A stretch of 37,030 bases of DNA from Pseudomonadota bacterium (GCA_021815055.1 JAKAHJ010000004.1:1-37030), one strand, 5' to 3'; shown: positions 1 through 10,637, numbered from the stretch's first letter. The notes: generated from the letters alone by a model not told the origin. Made by a program: numbers and translations.

Positions 1-123
1 CGCGACCAGCCCGCCGACCAGCGGGCCGGCGCGCTCGGCCGTCACCGTCGCCGCCAGCACGAAGCCGGCGGTGATGGCCATTTTGACGATCAGGGTGAAC
101 GCGAAATAGAGGTCGGGGGACAT
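1..123 (-). CDS. Small integral-membrane protein, N-terminal part (runs off window edge)
   Basis: Reverse-strand reading from 123: MSPDLYFAFTLIVKMAITAGFVLAATVTAERAGPLVGGLVA..., hydrophobic and open to the edge. Confidence 0.6.
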   Translation of the reverse strand, partial: MSPDLYFAFTLIVKMAITAGFVLAATVTAERAGPLVGGLVA

Positions 124-164
124 TGCTGTTCTCGCTCTCCCCGCGAGCGGGGAGAGGTGAAGAG

Positions 165-1217
165 TCATCCCGGTGTCAGCACCACGCGGCCGACGACCTT
201 GCCGGCGCGCAGCTCGTCCATCGCGGCATTGACATCGTCGAGCGGACGCGTTGCGACCGGCACCGCCGGCAGGCCGGTGCGGCGCACGAGATCCATCATT
301 TCGCGCATCTCGTGCTGGCTGCCCACATAGGAGCCCTGGATGGTCAGCGCGCGCATCGCGATCGGCGGCAGCGGAACGGTGAATTCGCCGCCGTAAAGGC
401 CGACGATGACGTATTTGCCGCCCTTGATCAGGCTGTCGAAGCCGACGCGCGCGCTCGCGGAGGAGCCGACCAGGTCGATTACGCCCCATGCCCCGCCCTT
501 GGTGAAATCGATGATCTGCTGCGCGGCATCGGGCGCCGCACCGTCGATCACCGCCGCGGCGCCGGCTTGTCGCGCGGCCTCGCGCTTCACCGGATCGATA
601 TCGACCACGATGGCGCTGTGTCCGCCCATGGCCTTGTGCAGCGCCTGGCACATCAGGCCGAGCCCGCCGGCACCGATGATGACGGTAGGCTCGGTGGTCA
701 GCGTCGGGACCTTCTTCAAGGCGCCGAATGTCGTCACGCCGGAGCAGGCGAGCGGCGCCACGCGCTCGGGCGGCAGGTCGCCGATGTCGAACAGATAGCG
801 GGCATGCGGGACCAGCATATAGTCGGCATAGCCGCCATTGGAGAACACGCCGAGGCTGCGCATGCTGCGGCAGAGATTGTCGTCGCCGCGCAGGCAGACC
901 GCGCAGGTGCCGCAGCCGATCCAGGGATCGGCCACCACGCGGTCGCCCACCTTGACGCCGATAGCATCGGGTCCGAGCGCCACCACCTGGCCGACATTCT
1001 CGTGCCCGAGCGTCACCGGCAGCTTCATGCCGCGGTCGGCGAGACTCAGGCGCTTGCCGCCGCCGAGGTCGAACCAGCCGTCGGCGAGATGCAGGTCGCT
1101 GTGGCAGACCCCGGCGGCCAAAACCTTGAGCAGAACCTCGGTCCCTTTCGGTTCCGGCGTCGGCTGCTCGTTGCATTGCAGCGGCTGGCCGCAGGTACAG
1201 ACCTGGAACATGCGCAT
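165..1217 (-). CDS. Zinc-binding alcohol dehydrogenase (MDR family)
   Basis: 350 aa; GVCHSDLHLADGW, GHENVGQVVALG, structural-zinc Cys cluster CGTCAVCLRGDDNLC, GAGGLGLMCQ nucleotide-binding motif. Confidence 0.93.
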   Translation of the reverse strand: MRMFQVCTCGQPLQCNEQPTPEPKGTEVLLKVLAAGVCHSDLHLADGWFDLGGGKRLSLADRGMKLPVTLGHENVGQVVALGPDAIGVKVGDRVVADPWIGCGTCAVCLRGDDNLCRSMRSLGVFSNGGYADYMLVPHARYLFDIGDLPPERVAPLACSGVTTFGALKKVPTLTTEPTVIIGAGGLGLMCQALHKAMGGHSAIVVDIDPVKREAARQAGAAAVIDGAAPDAAQQIIDFTKGGAWGVIDLVGSSASARVGFDSLIKGGKYVIVGLYGGEFTVPLPPIAMRALTIQGSYVGSQHEMREMMDLVRRTGLPAVPVATRPLDDVNAAMDELRAGKVVGRVVLTPG

Positions 1218-1372
1218 ATCGTTTCTCTCCCGGTGTCGCCCTTGTCGCGCCGGTTTTTTTGGCGCTACCGCACATTAGCCCAGCCATGGCCGGGAACCAT
1301 AGCCGGAGCCGGCCCTCACTTTTGCATGGAAACCGTGACTTGCGCGCGCGTCTCGGCTATCCCGGTGACCCC

Positions 1373-4192
1373 ATGGCTTCGCTCGCCTTTGAACACGATG
1401 CCCATTCGGCTTCCGAACCCGCACCGCGGGTTTCCGGCGACCTGATCGATTCACGGGCGATCGCCGCCGACCTGGAACAGCTTGCCAAGACCCACGGCAG
1501 CGCCGACCGAGAGCTGCGCAGCGCCCTGGCGACCCGGCTCAAGGCCGCGCTCATCGAGGGCCGTGCGCTGGCGGAACAGGCGCTGCTCCAGGATCGCAAC
1601 GGCCGCCGCTGCGCCGAGCGGTTGTGCCGGATGGAAGACGAGGTCATCCGGCTGCTTTACGAATTCGCGCGCAAGCACCTTTATCCGTCGCAGAATCCGT
1701 CGGAAGCCGAGCACATGGCGATCGTCGCCACCGGCGGCTATGGCCGCGGCTTGCAGGCGCCCGGTTCCGACATCGATCTTTTGTTCCTGCTGCCCTACAA
1801 GCAGACCGCCTGGGGCGAATCGATCGCCGAAGCGATCCTCTATTGCCTGTGGGATGTCGGACTGAAGGTCGGCCACGCCACGCGCTCGGTCGACGAGTGC
1901 ATTCGCCAGGCCAAGGCGGACATGACCATCCGCACCGCCATCCTGGAAGCGCGCTTCCTGCTCGGCGACCGCAACCTGTTCGACCAGCTACAAAACCGCT
2001 TCGACCACGAGGTGGTGCGCAACACCGCCGCCGAATTCGTCGCCGCCAAGCTCGCCGAACGCGAAGACCGCATCCGCCGCGCCGGCCAATCGCGCTATCT
2101 GGTCGAGCCGAACGTGAAGGATGGCAAGGGCGGCTTGCGCGATCTGCACACGCTGTTCTGGATCGCCAAATACGTCTACCGCGTGCGCGAGCCCGACGGG
2201 CTGATCGAACGCGGCGTGTTCGACAAGCGCGAGTATCAACTGTTCCGCCACTGCGAATCGTTCCTGTGGTCGGTGCGCTGCCACATGCATTTCGTCGCCG
2301 GCCGCGCCGAGGAGCGGCTGTCCTTCGACATCCAGCGCGAGATCGCGGTCAGGCTTGGCTACACCGAGCATCCCGGTTTGCAGGAAGTCGAACGTTTCAT
2401 GAAGCATTACTTCCTGATCGCGAAGGACGTCGGCGACCTGACCGCGATTCTCTGCGCCGATCTGGAAGACAGCCACGCCAAGAGCGAGCCGGTCCTGAGC
2501 CGCGTGATGGCGCGGCTTCGCCCGGTGAAGCGGCGCACGCTCAAAGAGAGCGACGATTTCGTCGTCGAGCATAATCGCATCCATCTCGCCCGCCCCGACG
2601 TCTTCGAGCGCGATCCGCTCAACCTGATCCGCATTTTTCATCTGGCGCAGAAGCACAATCTCGCTTTCCACCCGGATGCGATGCGAACCTTGACGCGTTC
2701 GCTCAAGCTCATCGACGCGACATTGCGCGAGGACGCGGAAGCCAATCGCCTGTTCCTGGAAATCCTGACCTCGCACAACGACCCGGAAACCGTGCTCAGG
2801 CGGATGAACGAAACCGGCGTGCTCGGCCGCTTCGTACCGGCCTTCGGCAAGATCGTCGCCATGATGCAGTTCAACATGTACCATCACTATACGGTGGACG
2901 AGCACCTGTTGCGCTGCATCGGCGTGCTGGCGGAGATCGAACGTGGCGCCAGCGCCGAGACCCAGCTCGCCAACGACCTGTTCCACAAGATTCTGCCCGC
3001 GCACCGGTCGCTGCTCTATGTCGCGCTGTTCCTGCACGACATCGCAAAGGGCCGTCCCGAAGACCATTCGACGGCCGGCGCGCGCGTGGCCCGGCGCTTC
3101 TGTCCGCGCCTCGGCTTTTCCGTCGCCGATACCGAGACCGTAGCCTGGCTGATCGAAAATCACCTGGTGATGTCGACGGTGGCGCAGTCGCGCGACCTGT
3201 CGGACCGCAAAACCATCGAGAATTTCGCCGCCACCGTACAGTCGGCCGAATGGCTGAAGCTCTTGACCATTCTCACCACCGCCGACATCAGGGCGGTCGG
3301 TCCCGGCGTCTGGAACGGCTGGAAGGCGCAGCTTCTGCGCACGCTCTATTACGAGACCGAGCCGGTGCTGACTGGCGGCTTCTCGGAGGTCAACCGAGCC
3401 CAGCGCGTGGCCATGGCGCAGACCGAATTCCGTACCGCCATGGCCGATTGGCCGACCGAACGGCTCGATGGCTATATCGCCAAGCACTATCCGGCCTATT
3501 GGCTCAAGGTCGATCTGCCGCACAAGGTCGAACATGCGCGCTTCGTGCGCGCGGCCGAGGACGCCGACAAGAACCTGTCGACCATGACCGGCTTCGACCG
3601 CGAGCGCGCGGTTACCGAGCTCACCGTGCTCGCGCCCGATCACCCGTGGCTGCTATCGATCATCGCGGGCGCCTGCGCCATGGCGGGCGCCAACATCGTC
3701 GATGCTCAGATCTACACCACCACCGACGGCCGCGCGCTCGATACCATCTCGCTCTCGCGCGAATTCGACCGCGACGAGGACGAGCAGCGCCGCGCCAATC
3801 GGATCGCCGATTCGATCGAGAAGGCGCTGCGCGGCGAATTGCGGTTGCCCGAGATGGTGGGCAAACGCGCGGCGCCGAAGGGGCGCATCAAGGCCTTCGC
3901 GCTCGAGCCGACGGTGACCATCAACAACCAGTGGTCCCACCGCTACACGATGGTGGAGGTCACCGGCCTCGACCGCACCGGCCTGCTCTACGAGCTGACC
4001 GCGACGCTGTCGAAGCTCAACCTCAACATCGCCAGCGCCCACGTCGCCACCTTCGGCGAGCGTGTCGTGGACGTATTCTATGTGACGGATCTAATGGGTG
4101 CGCAGATCACTTCGCCGACCCGGCAGGCCGCCATCAAGCGCGCGTTGATCGCGGTGTTTGCGACGGGCGAAGGCGAGAACAATGCGGTCTGA
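1373..4192 (+). CDS. glnD: [Protein-PII] uridylyltransferase / uridylyl-removing enzyme
   Basis: Nucleotidyltransferase GGYGRGLQAPGSDIDLLFL, HD domain LFLHDIAKGRPEDHS, two C-terminal ACT domains. ORF opens at 1259; ATG at 1373 (MASLAFEHD) is the likelier start. Confidence 0.96.
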   Translation: MASLAFEHDAHSASEPAPRVSGDLIDSRAIAADLEQLAKTHGSADRELRSALATRLKAALIEGRALAEQALLQDRNGRRCAERLCRMEDEVIRLLYEFARKHLYPSQNPSEAEHMAIVATGGYGRGLQAPGSDIDLLFLLPYKQTAWGESIAEAILYCLWDVGLKVGHATRSVDECIRQAKADMTIRTAILEARFLLGDRNLFDQLQNRFDHEVVRNTAAEFVAAKLAEREDRIRRAGQSRYLVEPNVKDGKGGLRDLHTLFWIAKYVYRVREPDGLIERGVFDKREYQLFRHCESFLWSVRCHMHFVAGRAEERLSFDIQREIAVRLGYTEHPGLQEVERFMKHYFLIAKDVGDLTAILCADLEDSHAKSEPVLSRVMARLRPVKRRTLKESDDFVVEHNRIHLARPDVFERDPLNLIRIFHLAQKHNLAFHPDAMRTLTRSLKLIDATLREDAEANRLFLEILTSHNDPETVLRRMNETGVLGRFVPAFGKIVAMMQFNMYHHYTVDEHLLRCIGVLAEIERGASAETQLANDLFHKILPAHRSLLYVALFLHDIAKGRPEDHSTAGARVARRFCPRLGFSVADTETVAWLIENHLVMSTVAQSRDLSDRKTIENFAATVQSAEWLKLLTILTTADIRAVGPGVWNGWKAQLLRTLYYETEPVLTGGFSEVNRAQRVAMAQTEFRTAMADWPTERLDGYIAKHYPAYWLKVDLPHKVEHARFVRAAEDADKNLSTMTGFDRERAVTELTVLAPDHPWLLSIIAGACAMAGANIVDAQIYTTTDGRALDTISLSREFDRDEDEQRRANRIADSIEKALRGELRLPEMVGKRAAPKGRIKAFALEPTVTINNQWSHRYTMVEVTGLDRTGLLYELTATLSKLNLNIASAHVATFGERVVDVFYVTDLMGAQITSPTRQAAIKRALIAVFATGEGENNAV

Positions 4193-4195
4193 TCG

Positions 4196-5794
4196 CTATT
4201 GGTTCGCTTCGAGCGCGCGTTTGAGCCGGCGGACGATCACGCCGCGCGCGCGATCGTCGGCGGCCGCGTCCATGGCCGCGTCGATATCGAGGATCAGCTT
4301 CGACATGTCGTTGTGCCAGTCGAGATTGACGACGGCCGCAGGCTCGAGCCGCCGCCGCAGCGTGACGTCGAGCGGTGTCGGCGCTTTGGTGGTGAGTTCG
4401 TAGACGTCGTCCAAAATCGGAATGAACACCTGCGCCGCCGGCACCGTGCGCTCGGCGATACGTTCGGACAGACCTTCGAGCGCCGGTTGTTCGCCGTGCT
4501 GCAGGAATACGCCGCGGCGGATCGGCCGCCGCGCCGCGATCCAGCGTGCCAGTTCCGGCCCGTCGGCGTGGCCGGAATATTCGTCGATGCGGCGGATGCG
4601 GGCCTTGACCTTGATCTCCTCGCCCTGGATGCGTACCGCCTTGGCGCCGCCGTCCAGGAAACGGCCGAGCGTGCCTTGCGCCTGGAAGCCGCTCAGCAGC
4701 ACGGTGGCGTTCGCCTGCCACAGCCAGCGCTTGAGATGATGGCGGATGCGTCCGGCGTCGCACATGCCGCTCGCGGCGATGACGATGTGAAAGCCGGTGA
4801 ACCGGGCGATCGACTTGCTCTCCTCTACCGTTTCGGTGCAGCGCAGATGCGGCGACGACAACAGCCGGTTGACGTCGGCGCCCGGTTCCAGAGTCTCCGC
4901 ATGCGCGCGGAATACCTCGGTGGCGCGGATTGCAAGCGGCGAATCGAGGAAAATGGGGGCGGCCGGAATGTCGCCGCGCTCCATCAGGTCGACGAGATCG
5001 ACGATCAACTCTTGCGTGCGCTCGACCGCGAAAGCAGGAATGAGCAGTGCGCCGCCGGCGGCCTGCGCTTCGCGCACTTCCGCGGCAAGCACTTGGCGGC
5101 GGCTCTCTCGCGTCACCGGCGGACGGTCGCGGTCGCCATAGGTCGATTCGCAGACGATATAGTCGAGCCCGGTCGGCGCTTCCGGATCGGGCTGCAAAAG
5201 CTTGGCGTCGGGCCCGATGTCGCCGGAGAGCAGAACGCGCAGCGGCTTGCCGGCGCCGCCCTCATCGGCGAATTCGATCTCGATGGAGGCCGAGCCGAGC
5301 AGATGGCCGGCGTTCCAGTAACGCGCGCGCGCGCCGGTCATCGCGGGTACCCAGGTCTCGTATTCGACCGCGTGGAAATGATCGAGCGCGGCGAAGGCAT
5401 CGGCCTGCGTATAGATCGGCGAAACCTCGGCGCGCCCTCGCGCGGCGTTGCGGCGGTTCAGGGCCTCGACTTCCGATTCCTGGATACTGCCGGCGTCGGG
5501 CAGCATGTAGGAGCACAGATCGATGGTGCCGCGCGTCGCGAGAATCCGGCCGCGGAAACCTTCGCGCACGAGCTTCGGCAACAGGCCGCTGTGGTCGATA
5601 TGGGCATGCGTGAGCAGCACCGTGTCGATGTCGGCCGGGTGGAAGGGAAAGCGCGAATAGTTGAGCGCCTTGAGCGTCTTCGGCCCCTGGAACAGGCCGC
5701 AGTCGACCAGCATGCGTCCGGCCTTCGTCTCGAACAGATAGCAGGAGCCGGTGACGGTGCGGGACGCGCCGCAGAAGCGTAAAGTGACGCTCAT
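4196..5794 (-). CDS. MBL-fold beta-CASP metallo-hydrolase with RNA-specificity (RMMBL) domain
   Basis: 532 aa; LLTHAHIDHSGLLPKL, SGDIGPDAKL, CESTYGDRDR, IAASGMCDAGRIRHHLKRWL, DEYSGHADGPELARW. Confidence 0.93.
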   Translation of the reverse strand: MSVTLRFCGASRTVTGSCYLFETKAGRMLVDCGLFQGPKTLKALNYSRFPFHPADIDTVLLTHAHIDHSGLLPKLVREGFRGRILATRGTIDLCSYMLPDAGSIQESEVEALNRRNAARGRAEVSPIYTQADAFAALDHFHAVEYETWVPAMTGARARYWNAGHLLGSASIEIEFADEGGAGKPLRVLLSGDIGPDAKLLQPDPEAPTGLDYIVCESTYGDRDRPPVTRESRRQVLAAEVREAQAAGGALLIPAFAVERTQELIVDLVDLMERGDIPAAPIFLDSPLAIRATEVFRAHAETLEPGADVNRLLSSPHLRCTETVEESKSIARFTGFHIVIAASGMCDAGRIRHHLKRWLWQANATVLLSGFQAQGTLGRFLDGGAKAVRIQGEEIKVKARIRRIDEYSGHADGPELARWIAARRPIRRGVFLQHGEQPALEGLSERIAERTVPAAQVFIPILDDVYELTTKAPTPLDVTLRRRLEPAAVVNLDWHNDMSKLILDIDAAMDAAADDRARGVIVRRLKRALEANQ

Positions 5795-6681
5795 GCGCTG
5801 AACTCCTTTTCGAGAGCGGCGGCGAGGATGCCGTCGAGCGCTATGGCATTGGTCGGATGCGGCACGCTCGACGTGGAACGGATCGAGCCGATACCGGCGC
5901 GTTTGAAATCGGCGATCATTTCGGGCGCGAACAAGGCATGCGTGATCACCGCATCGACCGTGCGCGCGCCGGCGGCGGCGAGCGCCCTGGCGCAGGCGAT
6001 CAGCGTCCCGCCGGAGGAGACGATGTCGTCGACGAGCAGTACCGGGCGGTCTTTGAACAGCGAGGGATCGGGAAAGGCGATCTCGACCGAGCGATCGCCG
6101 GCCCTGGTCTTGCGCGCGACCGCGGCGGCGAGCGACAGCCGGCCGGCGAGGTCGCTCACCCAGGCTTGCGATTCCTCGTCAGGGCCGACGACGACGGTTT
6201 CGCGTGCAATGCCGCGCAATGCATCCGCAATGGCGGGCATCGCCGACAGATCTTGCGCCTCGATGCCGGGGAACACGTCTTCGATGCGCTTCGTGCGATG
6301 CAGATGCGCGTCGACGGTGACGACGCGGTCGACGGTACGCGCGAGCAGCGCCCCGATGACCTTTTGGTTGATCGCTTCGCCAGTATGGAAGGCCGCATCC
6401 TGCCGCATGTAGCAGAGATAGGGCGCGACCAGCACCAGGCGCCTGGCGCCGCCGCGCCGCAGCGCTTCGGCCGCGAACAGGAGCACGAGCAGTTTGTCGT
6501 TCGGCCGGTCGAGCGGAAAATAGAGGATGACGGTGGGGACGGCTTCGCCGACGGTGACGCGCAATTCGCCGTCGGGAAAACGATGCACGTCGATGTCGCG
6601 CAGCGGCACACCGAGCCGCGCCGCCAGCCGCGCGGCGTCATCCGCGCCGGACGCCAAGCATTGCAGGTTGACGCCGCTCAT
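5791..6681 (-). CDS. Ribose-phosphate pyrophosphokinase-like protein (PRPP synthetase family)
   Basis: Starts at ATG 6681 ([24 protein letters not shown]); [30 protein letters not shown] loop [14 protein letters not shown]. The listed 1120-aa ORF is this gene plus out-of-frame upstream sequence. Confidence 0.92.
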   Translation of the reverse strand: MSGVNLQCLASGADDAARLAARLGVPLRDIDVHRFPDGELRVTVGEAVPTVILYFPLDRPNDKLLVLLFAAEALRRGGARRLVLVAPYLCYMRQDAAFHTGEAINQKVIGALLARTVDRVVTVDAHLHRTKRIEDVFPGIEAQDLSAMPAIADALRGIARETVVVGPDEESQAWVSDLAGRLSLAAAVARKTRAGDRSVEIAFPDPSLFKDRPVLLVDDIVSSGGTLIACARALAAAGARTVDAVITHALFAPEMIADFKRAGIGSIRSTSSVPHPTNAIALDGILAAALEKEFSA

Positions 6682-8222
6682 GGCCGGTTCTCGCTGCCCG
6701 GCACAGGCGTCCTGATGACGTAGCCGTTGTCGGCCTTGGCCGCGGCCTGCGCGAGTTCGAACTCCGGCTGGTCGAAAGCGTAGATGCGATAGAGCGGCTC
6801 GCCTTTCTCCACCGGATCGCCGATCTTCTTGAACAGCTTGATGCCGGCGCCCTTGTCGATCGGCGCGCCGGCAGTGCGTGCGAGCCGGTTGAAGCGCAGG
6901 CAGTCGATCGCTTCGACCATGCCGTCGCGCGGCGCCGTCACGTCGGCAGTCAAGGTGCCGAGGTCGGTGCGCACGCCGGAGGGGCCCTGCGCGTCGATGA
7001 TCTTCTGCATTTGTTTCAGCGCGGCGCCGCTGTCGAGCAGTTCCCGCGCCCGCGCATAGCCCTTGCCGCCGCGCAACTCGGGATCGTAATCCAGGAGATG
7101 GGCGGCGAGCCGCAGCGATTTCTCGCGCAGGTCGACCGGTGCGCTGGGATCGTTCGACAGCACCGCCATAACGTCCTGCGCCTCCAGCACCGGGCCGATG
7201 CCGTTGCCGATCGGCTGGCTGCCGTCGGTCGCGATCGCCTCGACCGCGATGCCGAAGTGATCGCCGACAAATTCGAACAGCTTGCGCAGCCGCATCGCCT
7301 CCAGCGCGGTGGTGAGCTTGGCCGAGGGGCCGACGGGCAGGTCGATCAAGAGATGGGTGGATCCGGCCGCGAGCTTCTTCGACATGATCGAGGCGACCAT
7401 CTGCTCGCGGGTATCGAGGCTGAGCGGGCGCTCGACCGAGATCAGAATGTCGTCGGCCGGCGACAGGTTCACATGCCCGCCCCAGACCAGGCAGCCGTGG
7501 CAGGCGGCGACGATTTCCTTCATCTGCTCGACGCCGACATCGACGCGCGCCAGCACCTCCATGGTGTCGGCGGTGCCGGCGGGCGAGGTGATCGCGCGCG
7601 AGGAAGTTTTCGGAATGGTCAGCCCGTGCGCCGCGACGATCGGCACCACGACCATCGAGGTGCGATTGCCGGGAATGCCGCCGATGCAGTGCTTGTCCAC
7701 CACCATCGACCGCTGCCATTTGATCTGCGTGCCGGCATCGGCCATCGCCTTCGACAACGCGAGCAGTTCGCTCGAGGTCATGAAGCTGGCCGAGCCGATC
7801 AGGAAGGCGGCGACTTCCATATCGGAATAGCGGTAGTGCGAAATGTCGTCGATAATGGCGGCGATCTCGGGGGCGGAGAACGAACGGCCCTGGATCTTGC
7901 GGCGGACGAATTCGAGACTCTCGGGCGAGGCTGCCGGCGTGACCGAGACGAGCGTACCGACCGGCTCGCCGAAACGGCGGAAGGCGGGATCGGCGAGACC
8001 CAACTCGTCGACCTCGACCATGCCATCGTCGGTGAGCAGCAGAGTCGCAAGCAGGGCCTTGCCGTTCGAGCGCAGCTCGACGCGGCTGAAGCCGCGAAAC
8101 ACGTCCGGCCGCAGCGCGACCGAACGGCGCGAGATCACGACCACGTTTTCGCGGCCGGTATCGAGATTGACGCGCCGGACTTTCAGGCGCGGACGCAGAT
8201 TGTTGTTGGCTTTCATCCCCAC
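6678..8222 (-). CDS. Thymidine phosphorylase family protein, archaeal AMP-phosphorylase type
   Basis: 514 aa; [44 protein letters not shown], extra N-terminal domain characteristic of AMP phosphorylase-like members. Confidence 0.9.
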   Translation of the reverse strand: MGMKANNNLRPRLKVRRVNLDTGRENVVVISRRSVALRPDVFRGFSRVELRSNGKALLATLLLTDDGMVEVDELGLADPAFRRFGEPVGTLVSVTPAASPESLEFVRRKIQGRSFSAPEIAAIIDDISHYRYSDMEVAAFLIGSASFMTSSELLALSKAMADAGTQIKWQRSMVVDKHCIGGIPGNRTSMVVVPIVAAHGLTIPKTSSRAITSPAGTADTMEVLARVDVGVEQMKEIVAACHGCLVWGGHVNLSPADDILISVERPLSLDTREQMVASIMSKKLAAGSTHLLIDLPVGPSAKLTTALEAMRLRKLFEFVGDHFGIAVEAIATDGSQPIGNGIGPVLEAQDVMAVLSNDPSAPVDLREKSLRLAAHLLDYDPELRGGKGYARARELLDSGAALKQMQKIIDAQGPSGVRTDLGTLTADVTAPRDGMVEAIDCLRFNRLARTAGAPIDKGAGIKLFKKIGDPVEKGEPLYRIYAFDQPEFELAQAAAKADNGYVIRTPVPGSENRP

Positions 8223-8276
8223 GGTCCATAACCGACATAAAGTAATAGAATATTAACGCTGCGGTCTGCGGCCTCG

Positions 8277-10637
8277 TCACGCAATCTTGAAAATCGCGGT
8301 CGCCGGCCGCTTGACCTGATCGAGAATGAACGCGAAGCCGATGGCCGCCAAGAATACGGCCGCGAGGGCGCGCCACGTCATCGCCTGCATGAGCGTGCCG
8401 GATAATGCGAGCGTGATGGCAATCGTGACGTCGGCGACGGATGAGGCAAAAATCCAATTGCTTGGCCGCGAGCTCCACATGTGGCGTCGCTCGCGCAGCA
8501 CGAACAGGACGGCCTGATTTCCGAAAACCAGCGTGACGAAGGCCAGCGTTTGCAGCTCGGGTTGACTCAATCCGAACCGGAATTTCCCGATCGCCAGAAT
8601 CATCGTGGAAAAGCCGAGCTTGCACGCGCCCAGCATCGCCGCGGCGGCCGTGACGTTGGGCATGCGCCAGACGCTGGGCGTGGGTGCCGGGCTGGCACGG
8701 TCGGTGGTGAGCGACATGGACAGGAAGTCGTTCGTCATGAACAACATCACCATCAGCGCCGGGGTGAGCACGGGTTGGCCGGTGAGGCCCAATCCGATCG
8801 CCAGGAACAGGACGATCTCGATCTTCTTGACCAGCATGTTGAAGGTGTAGGCGAGCAGCCGCTGGAACGCGATGCGGCCTTCCTTGACCGCATCGACGAT
8901 GCCGGCGAGGCCGGGCTCGGTGAGGACCATTCCGGCGGCGGTTTTGGCGGCGTCGGTTGCCGAAGAGACGGCGATGCCGATCTGCGCCTGCCGCAGCGCG
9001 GGTGCGTCGTTGACTCCGTCGCCGCACATGCCAACGGTGTGTGCGTGGTGTTGAAGCGCTTTTACAAGCTGGAATTTTTGCTCGGGCACGATGCGTGCGA
9101 ATACGCCGTATCGATCCACGCTCAATTCTTCCGACAACCGTTCGGCCGGGCAAACGGCGCCAGCAATTCCGACCTTGGCGGCTATGGCCGCCGCTGTCAC
9201 GGCGGAATCGCCGGTGATCATGACGGTGCGGACCCGCATGTCGTGCAGTGCCGCGATGAGCTTGGCCGAATCCTCGCGCGGCGGATCGCTGAGTGCGATG
9301 AGCCCGGCCAGCCGCGGCGGTGCCGGCGTTCCCACTGTAACGGCAATGATACGATGGCCCTGCGCGGCGAGCCCGTCGACCAGTTTGGCCGCTTGCGGCG
9401 GCAGCGTCGCCTGAGCGCCGACGACCTCGAATGCGCCTTTGATGACGTGGAGTTCACGGCCATCCGGATCGCGCGCGAAAGCTTGCGATGTCTTTACCGC
9501 CGGATCGAACGGCACGAAACGTTCGAGCCGGCTGCGCGGTTTGCTCGCGCCGGCCTGGGCCGCAGCAGCCCGGATGGCGGCATCGATCGGATCCTGATCG
9601 GCCTCCGAACTCGCCAAAGCGGCAAGCCGCAGGATGCCGTCGCGATCGAAGCCGTCCATGGCGACGATGTCGACGACCTCCAGATTATTGCGCGTCAAAG
9701 TGCCGGTCTTGTCGGCACAGAGCACATCCATCGCGGCGGCTTCGTGCGCGGCCGAGAGCCGCGTCAGCAGCACGCCACGCCGCGTGAGTACCTGGGCCGA
9801 AAGCGCGGCGGACAGCGCAAAGGTCGCCGGCAGCGCCAGCGGCATTGTCGCAAGCAATGCGGTCAGCGCGAGCCCGACCAAGTCCGGAAACGGCAGGGCC
9901 ATGAAATAGGCGGCAGCGACGATCAGCACCGCCACCGTTCCGTTCACGATCGCGAGATTGCGCGTGGCGGCGAATACGGCCCGTTGTTCGGTGCTGGCTG
10001 AATGCGCCACGCGTACAAGCTCGGCGGTGCGGCCAAAACTGGTGCGCGATCCGGTCGCGGTCACTTCGGCGATGGCCTGGCCGCGGCGCACCAGTGAACC
10101 GGCATAGGTGCGGTCGCCGGGGCCGGCGTCGACGGGAAGCGACTCCCCCGTCAGCATCGACTGGTCGGCCATGATCGTTCCCGACACCACCGTTGCATCG
10201 GCGGGGACCAGGGCCCCCATGGCCAGCCGGATGGCGTCGCCCGGAACAAGTTCGGACGCCGGCATGCGCCGCCACTCACCGTCGCGGCTCACCAGCGCGG
10301 TCGGGGCGAGCTTTTGCTTGAGCGCGGCAAGCGCAGCGCCGGCCCGGCTTTCCTGGACGAATGCGAGGATCGTATTGAACAGGAGCAGGCCGCCGATTAC
10401 CGCGGCTTCGACATAGGCGCCGAGCCCAATCTGCAGCAGGATCGCCGCTTCGAGCATCCACGGGATCGGGCTCCAGAATTTCGCCAGAAACACTTTCCAG
10501 CGCGGCGGAAGTTCCTCGCTGACGGCATTGGGCCCGAATTCGGCCAGCCGGCGCCGCGCTTCCGCGCTGGTGAGTCCGCCAATGGCGATGTCTGTCGCCG
10601 GACGGTCGTCAGTGCCGATTGGGGTTGCTTGTGCCAT
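8277..10637 (-). CDS. P-type ATPase, plasma-membrane proton-efflux type
   Basis: 786 aa; MLTGESLPV, phosphorylation motif CADKTGTLTRNNLEV, MITGDSAVTAAAIA, MCGDGVNDAPALRQAQIGIAVSSATDAAK; no N-terminal heavy-metal-binding domain. Confidence 0.92.
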   Translation of the reverse strand: MAQATPIGTDDRPATDIAIGGLTSAEARRRLAEFGPNAVSEELPPRWKVFLAKFWSPIPWMLEAAILLQIGLGAYVEAAVIGGLLLFNTILAFVQESRAGAALAALKQKLAPTALVSRDGEWRRMPASELVPGDAIRLAMGALVPADATVVSGTIMADQSMLTGESLPVDAGPGDRTYAGSLVRRGQAIAEVTATGSRTSFGRTAELVRVAHSASTEQRAVFAATRNLAIVNGTVAVLIVAAAYFMALPFPDLVGLALTALLATMPLALPATFALSAALSAQVLTRRGVLLTRLSAAHEAAAMDVLCADKTGTLTRNNLEVVDIVAMDGFDRDGILRLAALASSEADQDPIDAAIRAAAAQAGASKPRSRLERFVPFDPAVKTSQAFARDPDGRELHVIKGAFEVVGAQATLPPQAAKLVDGLAAQGHRIIAVTVGTPAPPRLAGLIALSDPPREDSAKLIAALHDMRVRTVMITGDSAVTAAAIAAKVGIAGAVCPAERLSEELSVDRYGVFARIVPEQKFQLVKALQHHAHTVGMCGDGVNDAPALRQAQIGIAVSSATDAAKTAAGMVLTEPGLAGIVDAVKEGRIAFQRLLAYTFNMLVKKIEIVLFLAIGLGLTGQPVLTPALMVMLFMTNDFLSMSLTTDRASPAPTPSVWRMPNVTAAAAMLGACKLGFSTMILAIGKFRFGLSQPELQTLAFVTLVFGNQAVLFVLRERRHMWSSRPSNWIFASSVADVTIAITLALSGTLMQAMTWRALAAVFLAAIGFAFILDQVKRPATAIFKIA

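Noticed and set aside
1988-3643. 551-aa minus-strand ORF inside glnD
   Set aside because: Antisense shadow of glnD, His/Arg/Gly-rich low-information translation.
4199-5782. 527-aa plus-strand ORF opposite the MBL gene
   Set aside because: Mirror-frame artefact of high-GC codon usage; its translation lacks recognisable motifs, whereas the minus strand encodes a clear beta-CASP protein.
6682-9153. Long N-terminal part of the 1120-aa ORF 5791..9153
   Set aside because: Out-of-frame reading of the phosphorylase and ATPase genes; the real CDS is 5791..6681.
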